Assembly (NCBI RefSeq): GCF_017916325.1
Contig: NC_090166.1
Coordinates: 231,001 to 295,000, forward strand
Source: Leishmania martiniquensis
Lineage: Eukaryota; Euglenozoa; Kinetoplastea; Trypanosomatida; Trypanosomatidae
DNA: 64,000 nt
Reading direction: 5' to 3'
Shown here: positions 52,834 to 61,816 of the stretch, one piece after another
Position numbering within the stretch: position 1 is the stretch's first letter
Layout: the number at the start of each line of letters is the position of its first letter
Position numbers and translations under genes: made by a program
Notes under the pieces: model-generated
What the model was told of the DNA's origin: nothing
The model's database searches: none
What the model saw: only the letters and a program-made list of their open reading frames with translations

Positions 52834-54792
52834 CTAAAAGAAGCTGCCGCTGATGGCCTTCGTCGTCATCAGTAGCTTGGCGATCAGGAACAGCGCGTAC
52901 AGCACCGCAATCATGATAAAGATGGTAAAGACGAGCAGTGGCAAAGTTGTCATCTGTACTTGACCCCAGAGAGCGTAATAGCAGCCCGTTTTCGAGTCGT
53001 TCACGCCAGGGCACGTGCTGCATACATTCGGGTCGAACGAGTTATTACTGAGCCCGCAGCCCCTAAAGAACCCGGAGCAGTTGTAGCGCTCGTAGAAGGC
53101 GCACAGCTCATATGGCTGGTGGGTTGCCATGTGATCGTAAATCGCGCGATTGGTCATGCGACTCAGGGCAATCATGATGCACATGATGCAACAGGCCAGG
53201 GAGCCGATGGTGAACACAACGTGCAGCACCATGCGCACGAGGTTTCGACGAAGCGGCACATGTACCACAATGGCGTGCAGAATATTAGCGATGCCGGCGA
53301 TGCCCCAGACAATGATAGCTGCTGCAAAGAACATCACGAAGCCTTGCGCAAACGTTATGATGAGCGTGTCCCTCGTCGTGCTCATCATCACGCTCAGGTA
53401 AATGGCGAAGGCGACGGTGAGCAACATAATAAACGCAGCGGCGATGAAGGTGCTCTGTGGTATGCTGGTGAGGTACAAAATGCCGGTGTTCGAGAAGAGG
53501 CCAGACGGCGCGCGATACTGCCGCACCGCCTGCACTCGCTGCTGCTCGCGGATGCGCGTTCGCTTCTTCTCCTTCTCGATGGCGCGGTCGGTCTTGAGCA
53601 GGCCCACAAGCTCCTCGTGCACCAGCCGGCTCACCAGCTCACGGTCCACGCTCGGCCACGCACAGCGGGCAGAGAGGTACGCATATAGCGGCACCTGGCG
53701 CGGGTTGTTGCCCTCGCTCGTGTGCACCAGGTAGCGGCGCACGAACATGCGCAGGTGCTGCATGTCGCCAATGTGCTTCGCAGGGTCCTGGAAGAGCGAG
53801 TAGAAGCTGCTACGCGGGTCGCGGCCGAATTCGACCTCGTGGATGCTCTTGCGCAGGAACGTGACGTACGGGATCGGGCCGAAGGATCCGTCGAATGTGC
53901 GGAAGCGTCGGATCCCCATCACGCGATGGGCCGCCGTGGTGCCATCGGCACCGACATCTGCCGATAATTCATCGGGCCGCGACAGACGCTCTGCTTGGTC
54001 TTGGTGATGGGCTACTGCGCTGCTGTCCTCTGCCATCGCGGTCAGCGGCACCGCGGGGGCCAAACCACCGGCGGGATTGAGGGCACACAGCCGAGTCGAG
54101 TCTTCTGTGCTCGTAAGCTCTCCATCCTCGCCTACGCCCACCTCGCCATCCGCAGAGTATCCGTGCACCGATAGCCCGCCATAGAGAGACTGACCAGGCT
54201 GCGTTGGGGATGTGACCGCGCTGCTCCCACGAGGCGCAGTCTGAATCGTGAAGGGTGAGCGCGGCGTTGCCCGCTGGTGACGCGGTGGTGAGTGATCGGC
54301 GTACTGCAGGTTCACGACAGCCGGCCTGCCCTTAACGAGGCGCTGCTCCCGCGACTTGTACTCTTTGAAGTCGGCTCGCGTATAGCGATTCACATGCATC
54401 AAAGTCACCGTCGTCGCGGTGACCATAGCCACCAGCCCGGTGTAATAGTACGGGGCCGGTGTGCCACCGTCGATCGACTGCTTCACGCACAAACTTACGC
54501 ACCGCCCAGTCAGCTTCAACTCCGGTGCCGCCATCGCCGGGAGATTCTCAATGGGGCGCTCCTCATGGATGATGATGCGCGCCACAAGCTCCTCAATCGG
54601 TTTTCTCCTTGTGCCCGACTCTGCGCCGGGGTGCTCATATGGAGCCATCACATCGCTACCTTCCCTTTCCTGCGTGCTGATCGGCTCTCGCTGCGCCTGT
54701 GACGCAGGGGAATCGTCGCGTGGAGCGATGCTGCCGCTCCGACTGTGAGGCCGAAAGACCGGCTGTTCTTCGTATTCCTCGCGTGTGGGCAT
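52834..54792 (-). CDS. Four-TM six-cysteine membrane protein, paralogue 1 (652 aa)
   Basis: I do not recognise a named family. The frame opens at a TTG (54801); the first ATG is 54790-54792 (MPTREEYEEQP). The N-terminal 75 residues are disordered. Residues about 70-160 form a conserved block (ERPIENLP, CVSLCVKQ, YYYTGLVAMVTATTVTLMHV) that could be a small beta-barrel. Residues 296-447 are a charged cytosolic region (FRTFDGSFGPIPYVTFLRKS) whose DNA is almost identical to that of the neighbouring paralogue. Four membrane segments follow, at about 447-471, 477-510, 521-547 and 617-641. Between segments 3 and 4 lies a loop with six cysteines spaced C-x7-C-x6-C-x11-C-x2-C-x9-C (YERYNCSGFFRGC), probably disulfide-bonded on the non-cytosolic side. 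The topology recalls tetraspanins, but the CCG motif is absent. Confidence 0.9.
   Translation of the reverse strand: MPTREEYEEQPVFRPHSRSGSIAPRDDSPASQAQREPISTQEREGSDVMAPYEHPGAESGTRRKPIEELVARIIIHEERPIENLPAMAAPELKLTGRCVSLCVKQSIDGGTPAPYYYTGLVAMVTATTVTLMHVNRYTRADFKEYKSREQRLVKGRPAVVNLQYADHSPPRHQRATPRSPFTIQTAPRGSSAVTSPTQPGQSLYGGLSVHGYSADGEVGVGEDGELTSTEDSTRLCALNPAGGLAPAVPLTAMAEDSSAVAHHQDQAERLSRPDELSADVGADGTTAAHRVMGIRRFRTFDGSFGPIPYVTFLRKSIHEVEFGRDPRSSFYSLFQDPAKHIGDMQHLRMFVRRYLVHTSEGNNPRQVPLYAYLSARCAWPSVDRELVSRLVHEELVGLLKTDRAIEKEKKRTRIREQQRVQAVRQYRAPSGLFSNTGILYLTSIPQSTFIAAAFIMLLTVAFAIYLSVMMSTTRDTLIITFAQGFVMFFAAAIIVWGIAGIANILHAIVVHVPLRRNLVRMVLHVVFTIGSLACCIMCIMIALSRMTNRAIYDHMATHQPYELCAFYERYNCSGFFRGCGLSNNSFDPNVCSTCPGVNDSKTGCYYALWGQVQMTTLPLLVFTIFIMIAVLYALFLIAKLLMTTKAISGSFF
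53452..53907. repeat. Near-identical internal block of paralogue 1 (456 bp)
   Basis: Aligned with 56714-57169 at constant offset 3262; only about three differences were seen by eye (for example CTGTGG/CTGCGG, GTGTTCG/GTGCTCG, CTTCTC/CTCCTC). Sequences on both sides diverge abruptly. The right edge in protein terms is the entry to the first membrane segment. Confidence 0.9.
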
Positions 54793-56101
54793 GCCGGCCA
54801 ACTCGATGTCGCAGAGGTGACGAGCAGGATGATGTTAGAGAAAGTGCTTACTAGACAGCGTTCGCCCTGGAAGCGCGCTTGGCATGAGACAGAGGGTGTG
54901 GGGCATCAAATTACGTCAATGTACGGGCACGAATGGAAAAAAAGAGGAACGACGGCAGAGAAGTGAGAGAGCGGCGTTGGCGGAAGGGGGGTTGGTCACT
55001 GTTGAGTGTGTTACAGGCCATGGTGCAGGCCCGTCGTGCTCCTTCCTTTTCTTCTGTTTTTTTTTCGTGGTAAGAGGGCATCGGACGGGAGAGAGAGAGA
55101 CGCGGCAGGCGGTCTCCATCGCTCACAGACATCAATGCGTAAAACGGAGCGGGTTCGGGTGCAACACACACCGCCACCACCAGCTGATGAGTGTTGATCG
55201 TATCATAGGCCCTCGTCCTCGAGCGAACCGCCACACAGCTACGCGAGGAAAACTCAAGACATGAGCCCCATATGCATATGGGCATAGCGTCTGGTGGGGC
55301 ACGCGCAGTACTGCACTTCATGAGAGGAGAAGAGGCATGGCAAACAAAAAATATACTCAGAAACCGATCGATGCCGCCACAGGAAGAGGGGGAGGAAGGA
55401 AGAGCGCGAGGCGTCTCGCCATCAATCAGCAAACATGGGCGGCAGGGGTAGTTGGGGGAGGGGGGCAAGGAGGGGGAGTAAGCGGAGGTGAAGAGCGAGT
55501 GCGTTCACAAGAGAGGAGGGGGGTGTTAAAAGAGACAACAACAAAACGAGAACATGGAAGGTGCACAACGTAACGCGAAGGCACCCGATCAGACAGCGAT
55601 TTCGCCCCCCCCCCCTTCACCCTAAGGGGAGAGGAGAGGGGGTGGGGGAAGGAGGGGGGAAATACGATTCGTGCGTCCCGCCAAAACGGAGACGACCTCG
55701 AAGTCTTCCGTGGAAGTGTTGGGGTGGGCGGAGAGCAAAAAATGTGAGAGCGTCAGGACAGATGTGCTGCGGGACGACACGCGAAAGCGACGAGCAGAAG
55801 CGATTTTCTTTCCACATGGGGTCGCGCAAGAAGGGGTAAAAAATACGAAAAGGGGGGCAAAGGCGGCATCCCTTGCGGCAGCGCAGCCGGTCAGCCATCG
55901 AGTGAGCCTCTGTGGAGCCCTTTCTGTGTCTTCGCAAAGCGGAAGACTCCTACCATGACACGTCAAGAGCGACAGCGGCAATGCCCCTATGCCTACATAT
56001 ATAAATACATCAACACTTCCGACTAAGCAGAAGGATGGAGCGGCCGACGATACAGGCCGTGTGACGGCGCCTGTCGGTGTCTCGAGTCGAGATCAGTGCC
56101 G
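54793..56101. other. Intergenic region between paralogues 1 and 2
   Basis: Purine tract at about 54937-54985 as splice signal for paralogue 1. GGGGGA runs lie at about 55449-55485 and 55630-55660, and a TA-rich tract at about 55995-56005 just 3' of paralogue 2. No gene or RNA is seen. Confidence 0.5.
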
Positions 56102-58012
56102 TCATGCGACCCTGCCCATCACCGCCTCTACAAACAGAAGCAACTTGACAACAAGGTACGCCGCGTACAACGTGGTAGCCAGGATGCAACAGCTAAGGAC
56201 GAGGAGGGGAGAAGAGACAATCCTAACCTGACTCCGTAGCGATGCGTAGCAGCTTGTGCCCGTTACTGGCATGCTGGGACACCAGCTACACAGGTGCGAG
56301 TAGTTCTTCTCGGACTCGCACGACGTCAAGAAACCGGTACACAAATGCCGTTCGTAGAAGGAGCAGAGATGCCCCTCCTGGTGGTCGACCATGAGACCGT
56401 AAAGAGCGTCATCTTGCAGGTTCGAAGTGAGAACGAGAATGGTGATGATACAGCATCCGATAGATGCTAGCGTCAGCGCGATTCGCACAACGATTCGTGC
56501 GATGTTGTCATAGAGGGGAACATGAACGGCGACAGCGTGCGCGATAATCGCGACACCCGACATCGTCCACACCGTGAGAGAAGCGATGAAGAGCCCCCTC
56601 AGTTTGATCACAAAGCTGACAACGATGGCGTCGAGGGAGAGGCCCAGCAGCAAACCGAGACAGCCACCAAACAGCAGGTTGAAGAATAGTACAACGACGC
56701 CGGCCCAAAACGAGCTCTGCGGTATGCTGGTGAGGTACAAAATGCCGGTGCTCGAGAAGAGGCCAGACGGCGCGCGATACTGCCGCACCGCCTGCACTCG
56801 CTGCTGCTCGCGGATGCGCGTTCGCTTCTTCTCCTCCTCGATGGCGCGGTCGGTCTTGAGCAGGCCCACAAGCTCCTCGTGCACCAGCCGGCTCACCAGC
56901 TCACGGTCCACGCTCGGCCACGCACAGCGGGCAGAGAGGTACGCATATAGCGGCACCTGGCGCGGGTTGTTGCCCTCGCTCGTGTGCACCAGGTAGCGGC
57001 GCACGAACATGCGCAGGTGCTGCATGTCGCCAATGTGCTTCGCAGGGTCCTGGAAGAGCGAGTAGAAGCTGCTACGCGGGTCGCGGCCGAATTCGACCTC
57101 GTGGATGCTCTTGCGCAGGAACGTGACGTACGGGATCGGGCCGAAGGATCCGTCGAATGTGCGGAAGCGGCGGTGGCGCACTGCTCGCGGCGACGAGCGG
57201 GAGCCTTCCCGATGTGCAGCGGCGGCGCTCGTTTCACTCGTCGGCTCGTGCGCTTCTTGACGCCAACCCGATGCAATACTATCGAGCTCATCCTCTGTTA
57301 CGAGTCCCACAGCTGGAGCAAGACTACCGGAGACGAGCAACTCATGTAGTGCCGGGCGGCGGTTTGTGCCTGTACACCCACGGTGTTGTGCGAAAATCAC
57401 CGCACCTTTCTCAGGGAAACCGTAGAAAAAGGCACCGTTATCCGATGCAGGTTCACGGAGGTGAGTCGTTCTGCGCATCTCTTCCAAAAAGAGTGCACCA
57501 AGCTTATTGGTTATGAGACAGCTGTCACTGTCCGAGAAAGCGTCCTCGTTCTTCTTCAGGAGCTCTTCCCGACACTTGTACCCCTTGATGTCGTCACTCG
57601 TGTACCTGTTGGCGTGCATCAAGGTCACAGTGGTGGCCGTCACGGCGGCCACAAGTCCGGTATAGTGGTAGGAAGTGCCTAGCCGACCCTTTTTTGTCGC
57701 CTTCACTCGAAAGGACACGCAGCAGCCAATCATCTTCAGCTCTGAGGAAGCTATCACCGGCAGATGTTCGATAGGGCGCGCGTCATGGACGGCAATACGC
57801 ACCATCGCATCTCCCATGTGCGCGGGTAGCTCGGCTGTCGTGCTTCTGTCTGCGATCTCGCCCTGAGCTGCATGAGCCCGACGTTCATGGTCATCCATGC
57901 AGTACGCACTTATCGGCTCCCGAAGGGCCCGTGCTTGTGGAGAGTCGTTTCGAGCACGACTGTCGCTTGTCGGCGCACGGATCCCAAAGGCAGACTCTTC
58001 CTCCATGCTCAT
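56102..58012 (-). CDS. Four-TM six-cysteine membrane protein, paralogue 2 (636 aa)
   Basis: The frame opens at GTG (58057); the first ATGs are 58010-58012 and 58004-58006 (MSMEEESAFGIR). It has the same architecture as paralogue 1. The N-terminal region (RNDSPQARALREPISAY) aligns with RDDSPASQAQREPIST. The conserved block DARPIEHLPVIASSELKMIG, CVSF and YHYTGLVAAVTATTVTLMHA follows, then the shared cytosolic block. The C-terminal membrane part is diverged in sequence but keeps four segments. Its loop cysteines follow C-x7-C-x6-C-x9-C-x2-C-x9-C (YERHLCTGFLTSC). Its residues about 230-398 are encoded by DNA identical to paralogue 3, while the segment just beyond, up to about 433, matches paralogue 1. 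The gene is therefore a mosaic, best explained by gene conversion. Confidence 0.9.
   Translation of the reverse strand: MSMEEESAFGIRAPTSDSRARNDSPQARALREPISAYCMDDHERRAHAAQGEIADRSTTAELPAHMGDAMVRIAVHDARPIEHLPVIASSELKMIGCCVSFRVKATKKGRLGTSYHYTGLVAAVTATTVTLMHANRYTSDDIKGYKCREELLKKNEDAFSDSDSCLITNKLGALFLEEMRRTTHLREPASDNGAFFYGFPEKGAVIFAQHRGCTGTNRRPALHELLVSGSLAPAVGLVTEDELDSIASGWRQEAHEPTSETSAAAAHREGSRSSPRAVRHRRFRTFDGSFGPIPYVTFLRKSIHEVEFGRDPRSSFYSLFQDPAKHIGDMQHLRMFVRRYLVHTSEGNNPRQVPLYAYLSARCAWPSVDRELVSRLVHEELVGLLKTDRAIEEEKKRTRIREQQRVQAVRQYRAPSGLFSSTGILYLTSIPQSSFWAGVVVLFFNLLFGGCLGLLLGLSLDAIVVSFVIKLRGLFIASLTVWTMSGVAIIAHAVAVHVPLYDNIARIVVRIALTLASIGCCIITILVLTSNLQDDALYGLMVDHQEGHLCSFYERHLCTGFLTSCESEKNYSHLCSWCPSMPVTGTSCYASLRSQVRIVSSPLLVLSCCILATTLYAAYLVVKLLLFVEAVMGRVA
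56817..57325. repeat. Identical internal block shared with paralogue 3 (509 bp)
   Basis: Matches 60684-61192 at constant offset 3867 with no difference seen by eye in the parts I compared. The same stretches translate identically in other frames (for example 56893-57291 and 60760-61158), which is expected only if the DNA, including silent sites, is the same. Confidence 0.92.
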
Positions 58013-59956
58013 CCGTGATGATGGGAAGAAAACTGCTACGCCCTCCTTCGCCGCCACTCTCGCCCAATCGTTGCTACATCAGCCGGCGGAGCAGGCGAGC
58101 GAATTCGGAGATGCGGTAAAAAAAAGATGAGGAGTGGAGGACAAGTGTGCAGCCACGCGAGAGAAAAAAAAAGCACAGAGGCGAGAGTGCGGACGCGAAA
58201 GCAGCAGCGCACTCCACTGCGACAAGAGGCAGCTTTCAAAGCAAAGCGCAGGGGGTCCCCTGAAAGGGCAAGACGCAAGGGAGCAGGAGATCTCATGGGC
58301 ACGATGCTCGCCTCCTTTGCTGTGCGCGCCGCCGCCGCTGCCGCTGCTGCTGCTGCCGTCCCCCCCTCATTGATTTTCTGTTTTCTCTTCGACACAAGTG
58401 CGAGAATCCGCAGCGACGCGCAATAGGCGCTGCACACTCCCGAGCAGATCCTGCGACGCCTGGACGGGCCGAATCCCACCGTTGCCTAATTTGGCTGCAC
58501 GCACCGCTGGTCGGGAAGAAAAAGAGCGCGCTTCAGCTCTGGCTTTGAAGGTTTCCTCGCGTGGGCCAGGATGAGGACTAAGGGGCTGCACAGGACAGAA
58601 ATACTTGTAATTTACGCGATCAGCTGCAACAGTAACCGATGCGAGGCATGCACGCACGTATTGAAGTGACATGCACGACCAACGTGCGCCGCGTACCTGA
58701 AGCAATAGAGGGGAAGAGGTGTAAAGAGAGGGGAGAACTGAGGCAAACAAAAAAAGAGGTGATGAAGAGAGCGCAGATCAACGCAAGAGACGGCAGAGAG
58801 AGGGGGAGGGACAGTGAGAGCGCACTAACGAGAAGAAAAGGGACGAGAAACCATGTACACACGCAAAAAAAACTGCAGAAAAATAGGCGACACTTGTCAT
58901 CGTTCCGCTTTGCTGCGTATTGCGCGTTAAGGAGTCAGCGGCGCCAGCGACAACTCACACCCACGGATGAGGAGGAGAGGCAGTGCTGGCGAGAGAGAGA
59001 CAGAAATCGTCGACGCCACTCACTGCCAGCACGCTATACAGGCGCCGCGTCAAGCCGCGTCGGAAGAGCGAAACAAGAAAAGGTGTGGAGAAAACAGGGA
59101 GGGAGGAAGGAGAGCGGATTCGATATCGCACTGAAAGAGACACACGGATAAAAGGCGAAAGGTGCAGTTGGAGAAAAGAGGAGGAGGGGGGCGGCAGTGA
59201 GGGAGAGCACGCGATCCGTGACGGTGTTCGAGAACGGCAAAGAGGAGGCACGAGCGATAAACGAGAGCGATAGGAAAAAACAACAACACACCCGCTATAG
59301 AGCGGCCTGCCGATGATCGACGTTGCCCTTCGCCACATCAACAGGCGAAGGCAGAGAGCGTTGGGCGCACCTGCCACCAGAAACAACCACGTCACTCGAA
59401 AACGAAATTGCAAAATAAAAAGAAAAACAGTTCTTGGTCGACGCCGCACGCGAGAGAGGGCGAAGATACACTCACAACCAGAGAGCGCCCTCTTCCTCTC
59501 ACTCTCCTGCCAGCCACTCGACTCGGTACGCAAATAGATGCGGTCGTGAAGTCTTATCTCTCTCCCTCTCTTCGCCAGTGTTGATGTATCACGCCGGGAG
59601 CCTTTCACAACGGTCAAACCATGTCCAGGCGATATGGGCAAGAGTGCCGAAGAGAACCAGAGGCGAAAGAAGACGCCCAGAAGCAGTGATCCCAGAGGAG
59701 CCAGCTGCATCAAATAGAGCAGAGGCACTCTCACATAAACTGGACACGAATAACGCCACCAGAATAACGCCTCTGTCGGTTTAAGGAAGAAAAAAACAGA
59801 AGGGATTACTCGAGTCGAGCGAGTACACCGATCCACGATCTGCGCGTATCTCTTCGTCGACTCCTCTCCGCCTGGTGAAAGAGAAGCCTGGCGGTCATGA
59901 CCGGGGACAATAATAGCCACGCAAGGGCCCGATGCACGCCCTTTGGCGCGCAGAGG
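58013..59956. other. Intergenic region between paralogues 2 and 3
   Basis: Purine tract at about 58118-58138 as splice signal for paralogue 2, and strong GA tracts at 58780-58810 and 59090-59200. A GCC/GCT trinucleotide run lies at about 58328-58357. The minus frame at 58955-59920 (321 codons) opens with GTG and is Phe/Leu/Ser/Arg-rich like a pyrimidine-tract translation; not accepted as a gene. Confidence 0.5.
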
Positions 59957-61816
59957 TCAGCGAGCAGAGGAGCCTAATTCCGGCATACGGCCACTCATCG
60001 ACTCTGCTAGCCGAAACTGCCTCCACAGCGAAAAGAAGGAGTACAGTACGACGAGTCCAATAAGGATAGAGAGCGTCAACAGGGGAGCCACCACCAGCCC
60101 TAAGCGCCTCCACACAAACTCAAAGCACCTCTTGTACGGGAACATGACAGCACACAGGCTCTTGCACATGGGACCAGTCCTGCTCGCACAGCCCTCAAAG
60201 AGCCCGGAGCATTCGTACTTGAGATAAAAAGAGCAAATATCGCTTTCAGCGGTTCCAGACATGAACGCATAGATGTTGCTATTCTGGAGGTGCTCGACCG
60301 TTACCACTACCACCATGATCGTACACGCAACAGCGCCAGTGAACCAAATACTGCTAATCATCAGTGTCTCTACTGGAGGCCGGAGGGAAGAGCGCGATGA
60401 CAAGTTGTGTAGGATTGTGCACAGGCCCGCTGCCAGCCACACCAGAACAGCCAGAATGTAGTAGCCGAGCAACTTTACCGAGTACTGTACTATGAGTGGG
60501 TCACCGAGCACGCTCAGCACCACACCGAGATGAATCACAAATGCAGCGATAAGAAGAAGAACACCAACGCCGACGAAGCACGACAGCTGGACAGCGTTCC
60601 TCAGGTGCCGAATCGCCCTACGCGACAAGAGCAACTCTGAGGATTGGTGGTTCACAGGGGCCCCGCCAGGAGCCCCTCGATGACGCGTTCGCTTCTTCTC
60701 CTCCTCGATGGCGCGGTCGGTCTTGAGCAGGCCCACAAGCTCCTCGTGCACCAGCCGGCTCACCAGCTCACGGTCCACGCTCGGCCACGCACAGCGGGCA
60801 GAGAGGTACGCATATAGCGGCACCTGGCGCGGGTTGTTGCCCTCGCTCGTGTGCACCAGGTAGCGGCGCACGAACATGCGCAGGTGCTGCATGTCGCCAA
60901 TGTGCTTCGCAGGGTCCTGGAAGAGCGAGTAGAAGCTGCTACGCGGGTCGCGGCCGAATTCGACCTCGTGGATGCTCTTGCGCAGGAACGTGACGTACGG
61001 GATCGGGCCGAAGGATCCGTCGAATGTGCGGAAGCGGCGGTGGCGCACTGCTCGCGGCGACGAGCGGGAGCCTTCCCGATGTGCAGCGGCGGCGCTCGTT
61101 TCACTCGTCGGCTCGTGCGCTTCTTGACGCCAACCCGATGCAATACTATCGAGCTCATCCTCTGTTACGAGTCCCACAGCTGGAGCAAGACTGCCAGCGG
61201 CGTCAACGGGGCCGGAGATTGTCATGTCACTCATGTCAGCGAGTTCATGATTGTCACCAACTCTGATTTCGCGCCCTGCATTGCAGTCGTGAGACTCCCG
61301 TTCGAACTCGCAGTCGCTGCGGTGCCCTACCGCAGCGCGTAGGCCGTGCCCCATCCTTCCGATGTTGTCTTCTCTCGAGAGGTATGACTTGTAGTCCGCG
61401 TGTGAGTACCGAATGACGTGTCGGAGTGTGACAGCTGCGAGGGACACGCTGGCCACGAGTCCAGTGTAGTGGAACATCTTGGTGACTCCCTCGACCCTCT
61501 GCCGGGCGCAGAGGGAGACACAGCAGCCAATCAGCATCAGCTCAGGCGCCGCCATCGGCGGCAAATTCTCGATAGGGCGATCTTCATGGATGATCACGCG
61601 GTCCAGCACTTCGCGCATGGAAGACTTCAGGATGCCGCCTTTCCCGACAGCACTCGCGTTGGCATGCGTCTCACCGCCGTATTCGGTAGCACGCGCGGTT
61701 CCACGCTCCTCCGCGGCCGCGACAACTTCGAGTGGGTTTGCCATAGGGCGTATGAAAACGGTCCTTGTCTCCTCCTCGATGGGTGAGACCCCTTCGTTGT
61801 TGCCCAAGGAGGTCAT
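59957..61816 (-). CDS. Four-TM six-cysteine membrane protein, paralogue 3 (619 aa)
   Basis: The frame opens at TTG (61909); the first in-frame ATG is 61814-61816 (MTSLGNNEGV). A GA-rich splice tract lies at about 61915-61945. The N-terminal part differs from its relatives, but the block DRPIENLPPMAAPELMLIG, CVSLCARQ and FHYTGLVASVSLAAVTLRHV is clearly homologous. The cytosolic block (about residues 209-378) is encoded by the 509-bp DNA identical to paralogue 2. After KKRTR the sequence changes abruptly to a different linker, omitting the IREQQRVQAVRQYRAPSG segment present in paralogues 1 and 2. Four membrane segments follow. The loop keeps six cysteines with slightly different spacing, C-x7-C-x6-C-x7-C-x3-C-x8-C (YLKYECSGLFEGC). 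Function unknown; a tetraspanin-like organiser or surface receptor is possible. Confidence 0.9.
   Translation of the reverse strand: MTSLGNNEGVSPIEEETRTVFIRPMANPLEVVAAAEERGTARATEYGGETHANASAVGKGGILKSSMREVLDRVIIHEDRPIENLPPMAAPELMLIGCCVSLCARQRVEGVTKMFHYTGLVASVSLAAVTLRHVIRYSHADYKSYLSREDNIGRMGHGLRAAVGHRSDCEFERESHDCNAGREIRVGDNHELADMSDMTISGPVDAAGSLAPAVGLVTEDELDSIASGWRQEAHEPTSETSAAAAHREGSRSSPRAVRHRRFRTFDGSFGPIPYVTFLRKSIHEVEFGRDPRSSFYSLFQDPAKHIGDMQHLRMFVRRYLVHTSEGNNPRQVPLYAYLSARCAWPSVDRELVSRLVHEELVGLLKTDRAIEEEKKRTRHRGAPGGAPVNHQSSELLLSRRAIRHLRNAVQLSCFVGVGVLLLIAAFVIHLGVVLSVLGDPLIVQYSVKLLGYYILAVLVWLAAGLCTILHNLSSRSSLRPPVETLMISSIWFTGAVACTIMVVVVTVEHLQNSNIYAFMSGTAESDICSFYLKYECSGLFEGCASRTGPMCKSLCAVMFPYKRCFEFVWRRLGLVVAPLLTLSILIGLVVLYSFFSLWRQFRLAESMSGRMPELGSSAR
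60684..61192. repeat. Identical internal block, paralogue 3 copy (509 bp)
   Basis: Partner of 56817-57325. Edges are sharp: CGCGTTCGC on the left and GCAAGACT on the right, with unrelated sequence beyond each. Confidence 0.92.

Noticed and set aside
58955..59920. Minus-strand frame of 321 codons between two paralogues
   Set aside because: It opens with GTG, has a Phe/Leu/Ser/Arg-rich composition typical of pyrimidine-tract translation, and lies in the intergenic splice-signal region.
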